64,000 nucleotides of DNA from assembly GCA_010092695.1 (NCBI GenBank), contig JAADJJ010000001.1:4526001-4590000 (forward strand), in the 5' to 3' direction. Shown piece after piece: positions 46,001-55,224 of this stretch; positions within the stretch are counted from its first letter, which is position 1, and each line of letters begins with the position of its first letter. The stretch comes from Enterobacteriaceae bacterium 4M9 (GTDB lineage: Bacteria; Pseudomonadota; Gammaproteobacteria; Enterobacterales; Enterobacteriaceae). The translations under genes and the position numbers were made by a program. The notes under the pieces were generated by a model, which saw only the letters and a list, made by a program, of their open reading frames with translations, ran no database searches and was not told where the DNA came from.

Positions 46001-49000
46001 CCTGACTGCCACCACGCTCACGACCGACGGTGCCCTCCAGGGCCAGTCTGCGCAGGTGCAGGCAGACAACTGGCAGCACAGTGGTTCACTGCTCGGCACC
46101 CGTGGCCTTACCACCACCGTGAACGGCACGCTGGTGAACAAGGGAGACCTGCTGAGTCAGGGTGATGTGAATATCACCACGCAGACGCTCGACAACCAGG
46201 GCAGCCTGCTGAGTGACGGTGATATGCAACTCACCGGCAACCAGTTAACCAACAGTGGCGCGCTCCAGGGCAACAGCCTGACGCTCTCTCAGACGCGTAT
46301 CGACAACACCGGCACCGCCATTGGTTTACAGGCGCTGACGCTGGCATCTCGCCTGGACATGGCACAACCGCTGCTGACACTGGTTAACGGGGGTTCCCTG
46401 CTGACCCAGGGCACGTTAAACATTACCGGTGGGGATATCCACAACACCGGCAACTGGCAGGGGCAACAGATACTGCTGGACGCACAGAGTCTGACGCATG
46501 ATGGCACCATTCAGAGTGCGGATGCGCTGACCTTTACCCTGAGCGGCAATCTGAGCACCGGCACGGGCAGCAAAATCAGTGCCAACGGCACAGCGGCGCT
46601 GAACGCTCTCGCCATGATGAATCAGGGGCAGTGGATTGCGGGTAACCTGACGGTAAAAGGTGCCACGCTGGATAACCGTGGTGATATTACTGGTGTGAAC
46701 GGCCTTACCGTGGCACTCACCGGCGACCTGGCACAGACTGGTGAGATGCTGAGTGCGGGCAGGCTGACGCTGAATGCAGCAAACATAAACCAGAACGGGC
46801 GTATTCAGGGTAGTGAAACCAACATTACCGCTGGCAGCCTGACTAACGATGGTCGCATTCAGGGCGACAGCGCACTCACCCTGTCGCTGAACGGCAAACT
46901 CACCAATAACGACACGTTGCTGAGCCAGGGCACGCTGACGCTGAGCACCCCGGCGTTACTTAACTACGGTGTGATTCAGGGCGCAGGCGCAACCCGCCTG
47001 ACGGCGACGCAAAAAGCACAAAACGACGGCAAAATTCTCTCCGGCGGCACACTGACGCTGGAGACACCCGTATTTACCAACAATAGCTGGCTACAGGCCA
47101 CAGAGCTGTTGCTGAATGCTGCCACGCTTAACAACAGCGGCACCCTGCTGGCGCAACAGAACGCCACGCTTACCGGCACACAGTTCACCAACTCCGGCAC
47201 AACCCAGGCTTCAACACTAACAGTTAACCACCAGACCCTGAATAACGCCGGAACCCTGCTCGGCAACAATAGCCTGAGTGTGACGGCCAGAAACGTTGAC
47301 CAGCAGGCAAACGGCAAACTGTTCAGCGGCGGCGACCTGTTGCTCAATAGTACCGCCCTCACCTCACTGGGTCAGCTGGTCGCGCTCGGCAACCTGACGC
47401 TGAAACTGACTAACGCCTTTAGCGCGCAGAACGTGATTGCGGCGGGCAAACAGCTGACTATTGAAAGCGGCGGGGATATCACCAACGTCAGCACCGTGCA
47501 GGGCAACGGCGTAACGCTGACGGCAGGCGGCAAGCTGATTAACAAAGGGCAAATTACCACCGGCAGTGCTGCCAGCAGCCTGAGCGGCTCGCACATTGCC
47601 CTGACTGGTGACGGTACGCTCCAGGCCGGCGGCGATGTGACGCTCACCAGCCGCAGCGACATCCTGCTGGACGGCTTTACCGGTGCCGCGGGCAGTCTGA
47701 CGCTGAACGCCACGGCTTCCATTATCAACACTGCGCTGCTGTATGCGGGTAACAACCTGATGCTGCTGGCAGACAGTATTCAGAACCTGCGCGGGGATAT
47801 CCTTGCGGGTAACAGCCTGTGGATGCAGAAAGATGCGGCGGGTACGGCTAACCGGGAAGTCGTCAATACATCCGGGACGATTGAAACGCAGAACGGCGAT
47901 ATCACGATTAAGACGGCTAGTCTGGAAAATAAAAGCGATGGGCTTTCAAACTCTATAAAAGAAGAAACATTTTATGACCAATTGCCTTCAATCGATGGTG
48001 AAACTATCACTATTTGGGGCGATGAGGCATGGCATCCTGATTTTCAAATTTTGGTTGGAGGTGGAAACCAAGGACCTGCTCCAGTTCTATGGGTTTATCC
48101 GGATGAGTCCACAAGTAGTATAAAATACCTTGTTGAAAGAAAAACAGAGACTGTCAATATTTCAGGAACATCAGGAAGAATCGCCTCTGGACGAGATCTG
48201 TTTATTAATTCCAGTTATCTTCTCAATGAAGCTTCTTCAATACTGGCTAACCGCAATTTAACTATGGCTGGGGAAATTCTTGATAATAAAAGCTACCAGG
48301 CAAAAATCATTGAGACATATAAAACATATCAGTTAACAAATTATGGGTTTAATTCTAACTGGGTTCCAAAACCAGAAGATGTTTACTTTAAATACACCCT
48401 TTCAGAAAACGAGACAATTGAAACTCTTGGTACAATTGTTAGATCGGTCATACAAGCTGGCGGAACAATAAGTGCGTCTTTTAATAATAATATCAACAAC
48501 GGGGATTTCTCTGTCCTCAATGGCAAAATTGTTAATAGTGTCAATGAACCCACACTAAACACTCTTAGTAACCGGAGTATCAGCAGCGGTCTGCAGGCCG
48601 AGAACCTGGCAGGCGCAAACAATCTGACCGTCGATTCCCCGCAGTGGCAGGATCAACTTAACGGTGCGCTCCAGCAAATCAGCGGTGGCAGCCCCCTGGA
48701 TGGCAATACTTCGAATGGCAATGTGCCCGGTAATGTAGATACCAGCATGTATCCACTGCCGTCTGGCAATAACGGTTATTTCGTCACCTCAACCGATCCA
48801 GACAGTCCGTACCTCATCACGGTCAACCCCAAACTGGACGGTCTCGGCCAGCTTGATGAAAGCCTGTTTGGTGATTTGTATGCCCTGCTTGGCATTCAGC
48901 CAGGCCAGGCACCACGTGAAACAGGAAGTCAATATACCGACCAGAACCAGTTTATCGGTTCGGCGTACTTCCTCGACCGTCTCAACCTGAACCCGGACTA

Positions 49001-52000
49001 CGATTATCGCTTCCTGGGCGATGCCGCGTTTGACACCCGCTATGCCAGCAATTACATCCTTAACCAGACCGGTAGCCGCTATATCAACGGCGTGGGTTCT
49101 GACCTGGAGCAAATGCGCAGGCTGGTTGATAACGCCGCAGTCGCCTCGCAGGCGCTGGGGCTGAAGTTTGGCGTGGCCCTGACAGCCACCCAGATTGCGG
49201 CACTCGACAGCAGCATTATCTGGTGGGAAGCCGCTGTGGTGAACGGCCAGACGGTAATGGTGCCGAAAGTCTATCTGTCACCGAAAGACGTGACTGTGCA
49301 TGACGACAGCGTTATCAGCGGCAGTGATGTGCTGCTTACCGCAGGCAACATCACTAACAACGGCGGCACCCTGACCGCGCAAAATAACCTGACTGCCAAC
49401 AGCCAGAATAGCCTCAGCAACCTCAATGCCGGGCTTATCAGCGCCGGTAACGGTCTGCAACTGAGTGCTCTGGGCGATATTAACAACGTCAGCTCCACCA
49501 TCAGCGGTAAAACCGTTCAGCTTGAAAGCATCGGTGGCAGCATTAATAACACCACGCTGACGCAGCGGTTGGGTCTCTATGCGACCAGCAATCGTGACGG
49601 TACGGTCAGTATGGAATCCACACTGACCGGTAACACCGCCTCCATTAACGCAGGTGATGGTCTGCTGATGAAGGCCGGACAGGACATCAATGTGACTGGC
49701 GCAAATGTCAGCGCAGGTGGCAGCCTGGCGATGGTGGCCGACGGGGATATCAACGTTAGCGAAAATCAGCTTACCGACAGTTACAGCCGCTCCGGCTTGC
49801 GTGGTTCAGCCAATATGAGTAATGCTGAAACCAGCAACCAGGCAAGCCACATCACCGCAGGTGGTAACCTGGCGATGCAGGCGGGCAACGACCTGACGTT
49901 AAGCGCCAGCCACGTGAACGCAGGCGGCACAGCGCAGTTGGTCGCAGGCAATGACCTGAACCTCAACAGCGCGGCGACAGCGACCAACAGCAGCCGTGGC
50001 AACAGTGAATCCCACGCAACCGGCGTTGACCGCACCACCGTTACAGCGGGCGATGACCTGGTTATGGTGGCCGGACGAGACCTGAATTCGCAGGCTGCGG
50101 GCCTTGCCGCCGAAGGTAACGTGGGATTACAGGCCGGGCGTGACGTTAACCTGATGGCAGAGGCCACCAGCGAAGGCGACAGCTACCAGGCCCGCAAGAA
50201 AGTGGAAATCAACGAATCCGTGCGCCAGCAGGGTACGGAAATCGCCAGCGGTGGCGACACCATGATTATCGCCGGACGCGATGTGAACACTCAGGCAGCC
50301 CAGGTCACTGCACAGGGCGATATCGGTGTCGCCGCAGGGCGCGATATCAACCTGGATACCGCGACAGAAAGCGATTACCGCTACTTTGAGGAAACTAAGA
50401 CCAAAAAAGGCTTCCTGAGCAAAAAAACCACCCACACCATTGAGGAAGACAGCGCGACCCGCGAACAGGGCACACTGTTGAGCGGCGATAACGTCACACT
50501 CAGTGCCGGTAATAACCTGCTGGTGAAAGGCTCAGCGGTGGTGGGCGACGGCGATGTGTCGCTCAGTGCAGGCGACAAGATTGATATCGTGGCGGCGACC
50601 AACACCGACTCCACGTATCGCCTGAAAGAAACTAAAAAAAGCGGCCTGATGGGGACCGGTGGTATCGGTGTCACTATCGGTAGCGCCAAATCGCGCAGCG
50701 AAATGAACGAGGACGGTACCACCCAGAGCCAGAGTTTCAGCACGGTGGGGAGTACCGGCGGTAACGTCAGTATCACCGCTGGCGGCCAGGCGCACATCGG
50801 CGGTGCTGATCTCGTGGCAAATAAAGACCTGTCTATCACCGGCGACAGCGTGGTGATTGAGCCGGGCCGCGACCAGCGCACCCGCGATGAGTCCTTTGAG
50901 CAGAAATCCAGCGGCCTGACCGTGGCACTCTCCGGCGTGGCGGGCGACCAGGTGAACAACGCGATATCTGCTGCAAAAAGTGCAAAACAGGAAAGCGATG
51001 GCCGACTGGCGGCACTCCAGGCGACTAAATCGGCCCTGTCAGGCGTGCAGGCCGGGCTGGGCGTCCAGCAGGCCAGCGCCGAAGGTGATGCGAATAACGC
51101 AGTTGGTGTCAGCCTGTCTCTGAGTTCGCAGAAATCAAAATCACAGCAGCATCAGGAATCCACGATGGTTTCCGGCTCCACCCTGAACGCCGGAAATAAC
51201 CTGTCGGTGACCGCCACGGGCCAGGGTAACGGTGCGAACAGCGGTGATATTGCCATCGGTGGCAGCCAGCTGAAAGCGGGTGGCGATATGTCGCTGAACG
51301 CGGCAAACGATATTGTGCTGGCTGGCGCAGCAAACACGCAGCAGACCACAGGGAGTAACAGCAGCAGCGGTGGCGGCGTGGGCGTGAGTTTCGGTGCCGG
51401 CAGTGGTGGGGCTGGACTGAGTGTCTTTGCCAACATCAACAGTGGCAAAGGTAGCGAGAAAGGTAACGGCACCGTCTGGACGGAAACCACCCTCGACAGC
51501 GGCGGTACGGTCTCCCTCACCAGCGGACGGGACACCACCCTGTCGGGCGCGCAGGTCAGCGGCAACAAGGTGGAGGCCGATGTTGGGCGCGACCTGACCA
51601 TCAGTAGCCTGCAGGACAGCGATAGCTACGACTCGAAGCAGAGTAATTTTGGTGCGGGTGGCAGCTTCACCTTTGGCAGCATGACCGGCAGCGGCTATGC
51701 CAGCATCAGTAAGGACAAGATGCACAGTAACTACGACAGTGTGGTTGAACAAAGCGGCATCTATGCAGGCAATGGCGGGTTTGATGTCACCGTGGGTAGC
51801 CACACGCAGCTGGATGGTGGCGTAATTGCCTCCACGGCAACGCCGGACAAAAACAACCTCGATACCGGTACGCTGGGCTGGAGCAATATCGATAACAGCG
51901 CGCAGTATAGTGTGAGCCACAGTGGTGGCAGCTTCGGCATGGGTTCAGGCGGCGGCTCCCTGGGTTCTCAGATAGCTGGTAACGCACTGTCGAACATGGC

Positions 52001-53282
52001 TGGTGGCGTGCTGGGGAACCTGAACGGCAGCGGCAGCGCGTCCGGCACCACCCAGGCGGCAGTCAGCGACGGCAGTATCACCATCCGCGATAAAGAAAAT
52101 CAGCAGCAAGATATCGCCACGCTCAGTCGTGATGCTGAAAACGCCAACGACAGCATCAGCCCGATTTTCGACAAGGAGAAAGAGCAGAAACGCCTCCAGG
52201 GTGCACAACTGGTAAGCCAGATAACTGGACAAATGCGAGATATTGTCAGCACGTACGGTGATATTCAGGCGCTTGAAGCCGCGAAGAAAAACCCAGATTA
52301 CGCAGGCAAAACCATACAAGAAATACGCCAGACAAAAGAATATCAGGACACGATGAAGTCCTTCGGCATTGGCAGCCAGGCACAAATGGCAGTACAGGCT
52401 ATTGCAGGTGTACTGGGTGGGCTAAACGCTGATAACCTGGGCCAGGCGCTGTCAGGTGGGCTAAACCCACTGATAGCGCAGGCAATTAAGGCAGGAACAG
52501 AAGGTAACGACACCGCCAATATGATGGCGCATGCTATCTGGGGCGCAGTTGCAGCTCAAGTCTCCGGTGGCAACGCGGCAGCAGGCGCTGCCGGTGTGTT
52601 CAGTTCTGAGCTGGCGGGAAGATACATTCTTGATAATTATTATGGCGGTGATGCCAGTAAACTGAGCGAGCAGCAAAAGCAGGAAATCAGCATGCTGGCG
52701 ACGCTGGCGGGTGGATTGGCTGGCGGGCTGGCCGGTGACAGCACCGCATCAGCGACGACGGGGGCGCAGGCAGGTAAGAACGCGGTGGACAATAATGCAC
52801 TCGCTGGCTGCTCCCCGACGATGTGTAAGCAGGGTGTTGATGTTATTGGCGGTGGCGGCAGTAGCGTCGGTGGCGGAATGACTGGCGGTGGTGCCGGTGT
52901 TGGGTTAGCAGCCGTTATCGCGGAAATATTTGGGGATGACAAGGACAGTGAAAATGCAGAGCCGCAGCCGAATGTGGGCGCTAACCTGACGGATGATGAA
53001 AAAGCCGAAGTGGGAGGCGCTGGTTCGGGAACAGGAACCCCACCACCGCCAGAAAATGATCCAAAAAATCAGAAAGAAGAGAAGCCTTCAAACATTAAAA
53101 TGGCTGATGATAAGTATCTGAAAAGAAACGGAATTGACGCGCATAAATTAAAAGAAGAATTTCTTGGGGATGGCAAAAACTCTAATTATGATATTTATAT
53201 AAATAAGGATAGCGGAGAGCTATGGATTTTCAGAAAAGGTGGGAAAGGTGATGGTATTGCAACTGGCGAATTTATTAAGTAG
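43098..53282 (+). CDS. cdiA: CdiA, giant contact-dependent inhibition toxin (filamentous hemagglutinin type)
   Basis: A 3394-residue two-partner-secretion effector. Order: signal peptide (1-37), TPS domain with NPNL and NPYGITC motifs (about 40-260), FHA-1 repeats (270-1600), a compositionally different putative receptor-binding segment (1610-1826), a Tyr/Pro-rich region (1835-2068), FHA-2 repeats (2068-2935), a pretoxin region (2998-3229), a degenerate VENN motif reading VDNNALAG (3230) and a small C-terminal toxin domain (about 3335-3394). ATG 43098 is preferred to ATG 43086, which touches its own putative ribosome site. It is threaded out by CdiB, binds a target receptor and delivers its tip. 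A DUF4279-like immunity gene follows after 9 bases. Confidence 0.93.
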   Translation: MDNNNSANTVRFSQRLLSYLISALLAGQPLAPALAAAITPTGSTKMDQAANGVPVVNIATPNGAGVSHNQFKDYNVGKEGLILNNATGKLNQTQLGGLIQSNPNLKAGQEARGIINEVTGANRSQLQGYTEVAGKAANVMVANPYGITCNGCGFINTPNATLTTGKPQFDAAGNLLALDVSKGSIIVEGQGLDASASDALSIIARATEVNAAIHAKDLSVTVGANRVNADGSTQAIAGEGAAPAVAVDTGALGGMYANRIRLVSSEKGVGINLGNLNARQGDIRLDASGKITLNNSLASGNTTVNAQSVALNGDHKAGGNLAVTSSTDITQGKGTLNSDKNVTLNAGGALTLSNSLAAGNSTLKGQSVALSGTHRAGNTLNVSGQDIALNSAALTADSNLQLTADDKLAQSGGKLTAGQDIALNAKTLTQNAAAQADAARNIALTARDSATLAGKTTAAQQLALSADTLSNSGQLAAGGAATVKSTSLTNSGTLQGGAVAVNSTSVTNTGSLASGGTLDITAQNLTQQGSVGAKGKTTLSATQKFTHSGSTVSDDALTVNASTLTQDGTLSGAKGLNVTASTLTSGAKSVTHSDGAVTLNAQTATLNGETSAGTTLAVKGQTLTTQTGAQLQSGAGMTLEAAKTTLNGTQAAKGALTVTASDSLSHSGNSTGSTVNLKAGTLTNSGIVETPALTVNAKNITNSGTLYGKQTFSLFADQLANQAQGVLYSEASLALTTPVLSNAGTISAPLLAVDSQTVANSGLIQGRQTLSLLANSFDNQAQGVLYSAGDFTLNLPEWRNAGTVASDGQLTLSSTAMTNSGLLQGTKALNIQATRLDNLADGVLYSGARLALKTPTLTNAGEISAPLLGIESQTLTNSGQIQASQALSLLVNSLDNQAGGMVYSAADLALNLPELHNAGTIASDTQLALTGTRLTNSGLLQGGTGLTVSAESFTQSTAGRALTGGALDLTATTLTTDGALQGQSAQVQADNWQHSGSLLGTRGLTTTVNGTLVNKGDLLSQGDVNITTQTLDNQGSLLSDGDMQLTGNQLTNSGALQGNSLTLSQTRIDNTGTAIGLQALTLASRLDMAQPLLTLVNGGSLLTQGTLNITGGDIHNTGNWQGQQILLDAQSLTHDGTIQSADALTFTLSGNLSTGTGSKISANGTAALNALAMMNQGQWIAGNLTVKGATLDNRGDITGVNGLTVALTGDLAQTGEMLSAGRLTLNAANINQNGRIQGSETNITAGSLTNDGRIQGDSALTLSLNGKLTNNDTLLSQGTLTLSTPALLNYGVIQGAGATRLTATQKAQNDGKILSGGTLTLETPVFTNNSWLQATELLLNAATLNNSGTLLAQQNATLTGTQFTNSGTTQASTLTVNHQTLNNAGTLLGNNSLSVTARNVDQQANGKLFSGGDLLLNSTALTSLGQLVALGNLTLKLTNAFSAQNVIAAGKQLTIESGGDITNVSTVQGNGVTLTAGGKLINKGQITTGSAASSLSGSHIALTGDGTLQAGGDVTLTSRSDILLDGFTGAAGSLTLNATASIINTALLYAGNNLMLLADSIQNLRGDILAGNSLWMQKDAAGTANREVVNTSGTIETQNGDITIKTASLENKSDGLSNSIKEETFYDQLPSIDGETITIWGDEAWHPDFQILVGGGNQGPAPVLWVYPDESTSSIKYLVERKTETVNISGTSGRIASGRDLFINSSYLLNEASSILANRNLTMAGEILDNKSYQAKIIETYKTYQLTNYGFNSNWVPKPEDVYFKYTLSENETIETLGTIVRSVIQAGGTISASFNNNINNGDFSVLNGKIVNSVNEPTLNTLSNRSISSGLQAENLAGANNLTVDSPQWQDQLNGALQQISGGSPLDGNTSNGNVPGNVDTSMYPLPSGNNGYFVTSTDPDSPYLITVNPKLDGLGQLDESLFGDLYALLGIQPGQAPRETGSQYTDQNQFIGSAYFLDRLNLNPDYDYRFLGDAAFDTRYASNYILNQTGSRYINGVGSDLEQMRRLVDNAAVASQALGLKFGVALTATQIAALDSSIIWWEAAVVNGQTVMVPKVYLSPKDVTVHDDSVISGSDVLLTAGNITNNGGTLTAQNNLTANSQNSLSNLNAGLISAGNGLQLSALGDINNVSSTISGKTVQLESIGGSINNTTLTQRLGLYATSNRDGTVSMESTLTGNTASINAGDGLLMKAGQDINVTGANVSAGGSLAMVADGDINVSENQLTDSYSRSGLRGSANMSNAETSNQASHITAGGNLAMQAGNDLTLSASHVNAGGTAQLVAGNDLNLNSAATATNSSRGNSESHATGVDRTTVTAGDDLVMVAGRDLNSQAAGLAAEGNVGLQAGRDVNLMAEATSEGDSYQARKKVEINESVRQQGTEIASGGDTMIIAGRDVNTQAAQVTAQGDIGVAAGRDINLDTATESDYRYFEETKTKKGFLSKKTTHTIEEDSATREQGTLLSGDNVTLSAGNNLLVKGSAVVGDGDVSLSAGDKIDIVAATNTDSTYRLKETKKSGLMGTGGIGVTIGSAKSRSEMNEDGTTQSQSFSTVGSTGGNVSITAGGQAHIGGADLVANKDLSITGDSVVIEPGRDQRTRDESFEQKSSGLTVALSGVAGDQVNNAISAAKSAKQESDGRLAALQATKSALSGVQAGLGVQQASAEGDANNAVGVSLSLSSQKSKSQQHQESTMVSGSTLNAGNNLSVTATGQGNGANSGDIAIGGSQLKAGGDMSLNAANDIVLAGAANTQQTTGSNSSSGGGVGVSFGAGSGGAGLSVFANINSGKGSEKGNGTVWTETTLDSGGTVSLTSGRDTTLSGAQVSGNKVEADVGRDLTISSLQDSDSYDSKQSNFGAGGSFTFGSMTGSGYASISKDKMHSNYDSVVEQSGIYAGNGGFDVTVGSHTQLDGGVIASTATPDKNNLDTGTLGWSNIDNSAQYSVSHSGGSFGMGSGGGSLGSQIAGNALSNMAGGVLGNLNGSGSASGTTQAAVSDGSITIRDKENQQQDIATLSRDAENANDSISPIFDKEKEQKRLQGAQLVSQITGQMRDIVSTYGDIQALEAAKKNPDYAGKTIQEIRQTKEYQDTMKSFGIGSQAQMAVQAIAGVLGGLNADNLGQALSGGLNPLIAQAIKAGTEGNDTANMMAHAIWGAVAAQVSGGNAAAGAAGVFSSELAGRYILDNYYGGDASKLSEQQKQEISMLATLAGGLAGGLAGDSTASATTGAQAGKNAVDNNALAGCSPTMCKQGVDVIGGGGSSVGGGMTGGGAGVGLAAVIAEIFGDDKDSENAEPQPNVGANLTDDEKAEVGGAGSGTGTPPPPENDPKNQKEEKPSNIKMADDKYLKRNGIDAHKLKEEFLGDGKNSNYDIYINKDSGELWIFRKGGKGDGIATGEFIK
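45200..45960 (+). repeat. tandem 58-59-residue repeats in the CdiA FHA-1 region
   Basis: Four copies, recognisable by the (V/M)(L/V)YS box at about 45273, 45447, 45624 and 45798, recur every 174-177 bases. Copies 1 and 3 resemble each other (ISAPLL), as do 2 and 4 (LNLPE), so the basic unit is a pair of about 350 bases. This suggests past duplication within the filament. Confidence 0.8.
47926..48575 (+). other. putative receptor-binding segment of CdiA with foreign composition
   Basis: About 650 bases inside cdiA switch abruptly to AT-rich codons and lose the NSG/TLT repeat pattern, then return to GC-rich sequence at about 48580. It encodes about residues 1610-1826 (DFQILVGGGNQGPAP, NFNSNW-like and KPEDVYFKYTLSEN segments). 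In E. coli CdiA the receptor-binding domain lies between FHA-1 and the Tyr/Pro-rich region, the same place. Modular replacement is inferred. Confidence 0.7.
52785..53282 (+). other. CdiA C-terminal toxin module (CdiA-CT)
   Basis: Begins at the degenerate VENN motif (codons for VDNN at 52785). After a Gly-rich linker and an acidic, Pro-rich stretch, the last 60 residues (from about 53097) form a compact basic domain containing YLKRNGIDAHKLKEEF, YDIYINKDSGELWIF and RKGGKGDGIATGEF. The codon use turns AT-rich. It resembles small polymorphic-toxin tip domains; possibly the type called polymorphic toxin 33, from memory and unverified. Activity unknown. Confidence 0.65.
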
Positions 53283-53291
53283 GTAATTGAC

Positions 53292-53696
53292 ATGGATAAA
53301 ACCACAGTGATGGCGTATTTTTCCATCTACGGCGACATTTTCGAACCAGAGGATGTTACTCATCGCCTAGGTATTGTGCCTACGGAAGTTAAAGTGAAAG
53401 GAATAGTACCGGATGGAAAAAAACGTCCGAGCATTGAAACTAGTTGGAAAATTAGCACCAAAGATGAAGAGTCTATGGACCTGAATACCCAACTTTCAAG
53501 AATAGTTGAATTGTTAGAATCTAAAGTGGATGAGCTTTGTGATATCAAATTATCTTTGAGTGTAAACTTTACATTTTCATTTATTGTGAAAATTGAAAAT
53601 GGAGAGAAGCCTGCAATGAATTTCCCGCCAGAAAAGCTAAAGTTTATTGGTGATATTGGTGCTGAAATAGATATTGATTTATATATATATAGCTAA
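53292..53696 (+). CDS. cdiI: CdiI, putative immunity protein (DUF4279-like)
   Basis: A 134-residue protein starting 9 bases after cdiA. The pattern AYFSIYGDIFEPEDVTHRLG, PTEVKVKG, ETSWKIST and the acidic IDIDLYIYS end resembles DUF4279 proteins, which are frequent immunity partners of polymorphic toxins. By position it should neutralise the toxin at the CdiA C-terminus and protect siblings. AT-rich, like the toxin tip, consistent with exchange of toxin and immunity as one cassette. No membrane segment is seen, so it likely acts in the cytoplasm. Confidence 0.75.
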   Translation: MDKTTVMAYFSIYGDIFEPEDVTHRLGIVPTEVKVKGIVPDGKKRPSIETSWKISTKDEESMDLNTQLSRIVELLESKVDELCDIKLSLSVNFTFSFIVKIENGEKPAMNFPPEKLKFIGDIGAEIDIDLYIYS

Positions 53697-53937
53697 TGGG
53701 ATTTAATATGCTCATTTCTCGGATTTAGCTTGGCTTAATCCGAGGAGATACATTTCAAAAGCTCAATTTATCGTAAGCATGCAGTTAGCGATTTTGAGCT
53801 GTTGGTCTGGTGGTGTTCACCAGTGCGGTAGCGTGCTCGGGCGAAAAAAGCGCGTCGGGGAAAAAAGTTGCCGGTGCGGAAATGCATCAGGAAACTGCGG
53901 TTTTAACTGACGGAAAGTAAGGGAAAAATCGGAAGCG
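53697..53937. other. junction between cdiI and the orphan toxin cassette
   Basis: No gene is supported. The GC content rises again around 53800-53900, as if a fragment of an older cdiA copy or foreign DNA joins here. No insertion-sequence ends are visible. Confidence 0.4.
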
Positions 53938-54820
53938 GTGCGGGAGGAAGTGCCGAACGAAGTTATTGTTGATAATAACTATCTGAGTAATAAGGACATT
54001 ACCACCTTCACCGAAAAGTATGCGAATGCGAAGACAGATGCTGAGAGAGAACAGCTCTTATCTGACCTGAAAAAGCTGGATACAGCACAGCAGGCAAAGG
54101 CGCTCGCAACAGGTATACCAGTGAAGGAGCAGAAAGCAGAGCTAGCAAACCTAAAAGCACTGCAAGCATCACCGGATTGTAATGCTCAGTGCCAGCAATT
54201 AGTGGCTTATTCAATCTCTGAACTGGAGCCGGTAGCTAACAGCACAGAGCTACACCAGTATAATATTACTCGCTCAGGGTTGGCCGGAGCCATCATGGCA
54301 CTGGTTGGAGAAGGGCTATCATCAAGCGGTAAAAAAACGTCTCAGGAAGTTGCTACGTCGGGCAAGTCTGGTACATCGGCTATTGATAGTATCATTAAGG
54401 GCAGTGAACAGGCGGGGAAAAACCTTGCAAAAAATGAAACTGCGCTTCTTAATGATGCCAGTAAGCAATTAGATAAATATGTAAACTCTTTTTGCTGGGA
54501 GCAAGTACAAACCAGCGACAGCAATAGGGGCTGTCGATCCTATAACAGGTAAGATAGTAACCACATCAAATGGTGCTGTACCTACCGTCGTTGCTCCAGA
54601 ATTGCAGGCCTATGCTGATAAGTTAGGTGGATTGGGAGTAAAAACTGCATGTGGAAAAACCTTAGGCCGTTGTGCAGAATTTAGAGCGGCAAATGAGCTT
54701 TTATTGGCAAACCCAAGTTTAAAACTTAAAGATATCCAGTTCACCCCTGCGATTCGACCAAGAACCGGAGAAGTGGTTCCTCGTTGTGAAAACTGTCAAA
54801 ACATATTTGGTGTTGAATAG
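53938..54820 (+). pseudogene. orphan CdiA-CT toxin cassette, frameshifted, deaminase-like tip
   Basis: The first frame (53938-54552) starts near a VENN-type motif (VDNNYLS, codons at 53968) and continues through pretoxin-like helices (ANAKTDAEREQLLSDLKK, CNAQCQQLVAYS). The toxin tip continues in the +1 frame from about 54482 to 54820 (GAVDPITGK, then GRCAEFRAANELL and PRCENC). The CAE and CxxC elements match the zinc-binding motif of YwqJ-like deaminase toxins. The frames join at a five-T run (54489-54493); removing one T restores VNSFAGSKYKPA. No TPS or FHA part is attached, so it is a silent, displaced tip. Confidence 0.75.
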
Positions 54821-54822
54821 TC

Positions 54823-55224
54823 ATGTATATGGATGATGATTTTTTAGAAAATGATTTAGACTGGTTTTTATCCGGTCAGGACGGGTTTTTAGCTCACTTT
54901 GCAACGGGGGGAAAGGGGCCAGTCCCAGAAGAGATTAGAGAATCCATTGATAATTATGAATTAATTTATGATTTTTTTTACTCTTTGAAACCTTTATCTG
55001 ACGTGGAAGTGATTGAATACAATCTTCCTGACTTTTCAGATGAGAAACAGCAATGCCGCTACTTAAAGTCATTCGTCGAAATGTCACGTAAAGGATTATT
55101 TAGTTATGATTATCGGAATGGTGAGTACAAGTTAATATCAAAACCTCAAACACCGTTGAACTTCGCTTTATTACCAGATGATATAAAAGAGATTATTTAT
55201 ATTTCATCAAGAAATATATCATGA
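54823..55224 (+). CDS. putative orphan immunity protein for the deaminase-like cassette
   Basis: A 133-residue acidic protein, 2 bases downstream of the orphan toxin tip, the usual place for a cognate immunity gene. Features: MDDDFLENDLDWF start, AHFATGGKGPVPEE, and no signal peptide or membrane segment. I do not recognise the family. AT-rich codon use matches the orphan cassette. If expressed it could protect against siblings or neighbours that use the same toxin, even though the toxin copy here is broken. The start could be the ATG at 54829. Confidence 0.65.
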   Translation: MYMDDDFLENDLDWFLSGQDGFLAHFATGGKGPVPEEIRESIDNYELIYDFFYSLKPLSDVEVIEYNLPDFSDEKQQCRYLKSFVEMSRKGLFSYDYRNGEYKLISKPQTPLNFALLPDDIKEIIYISSRNIS

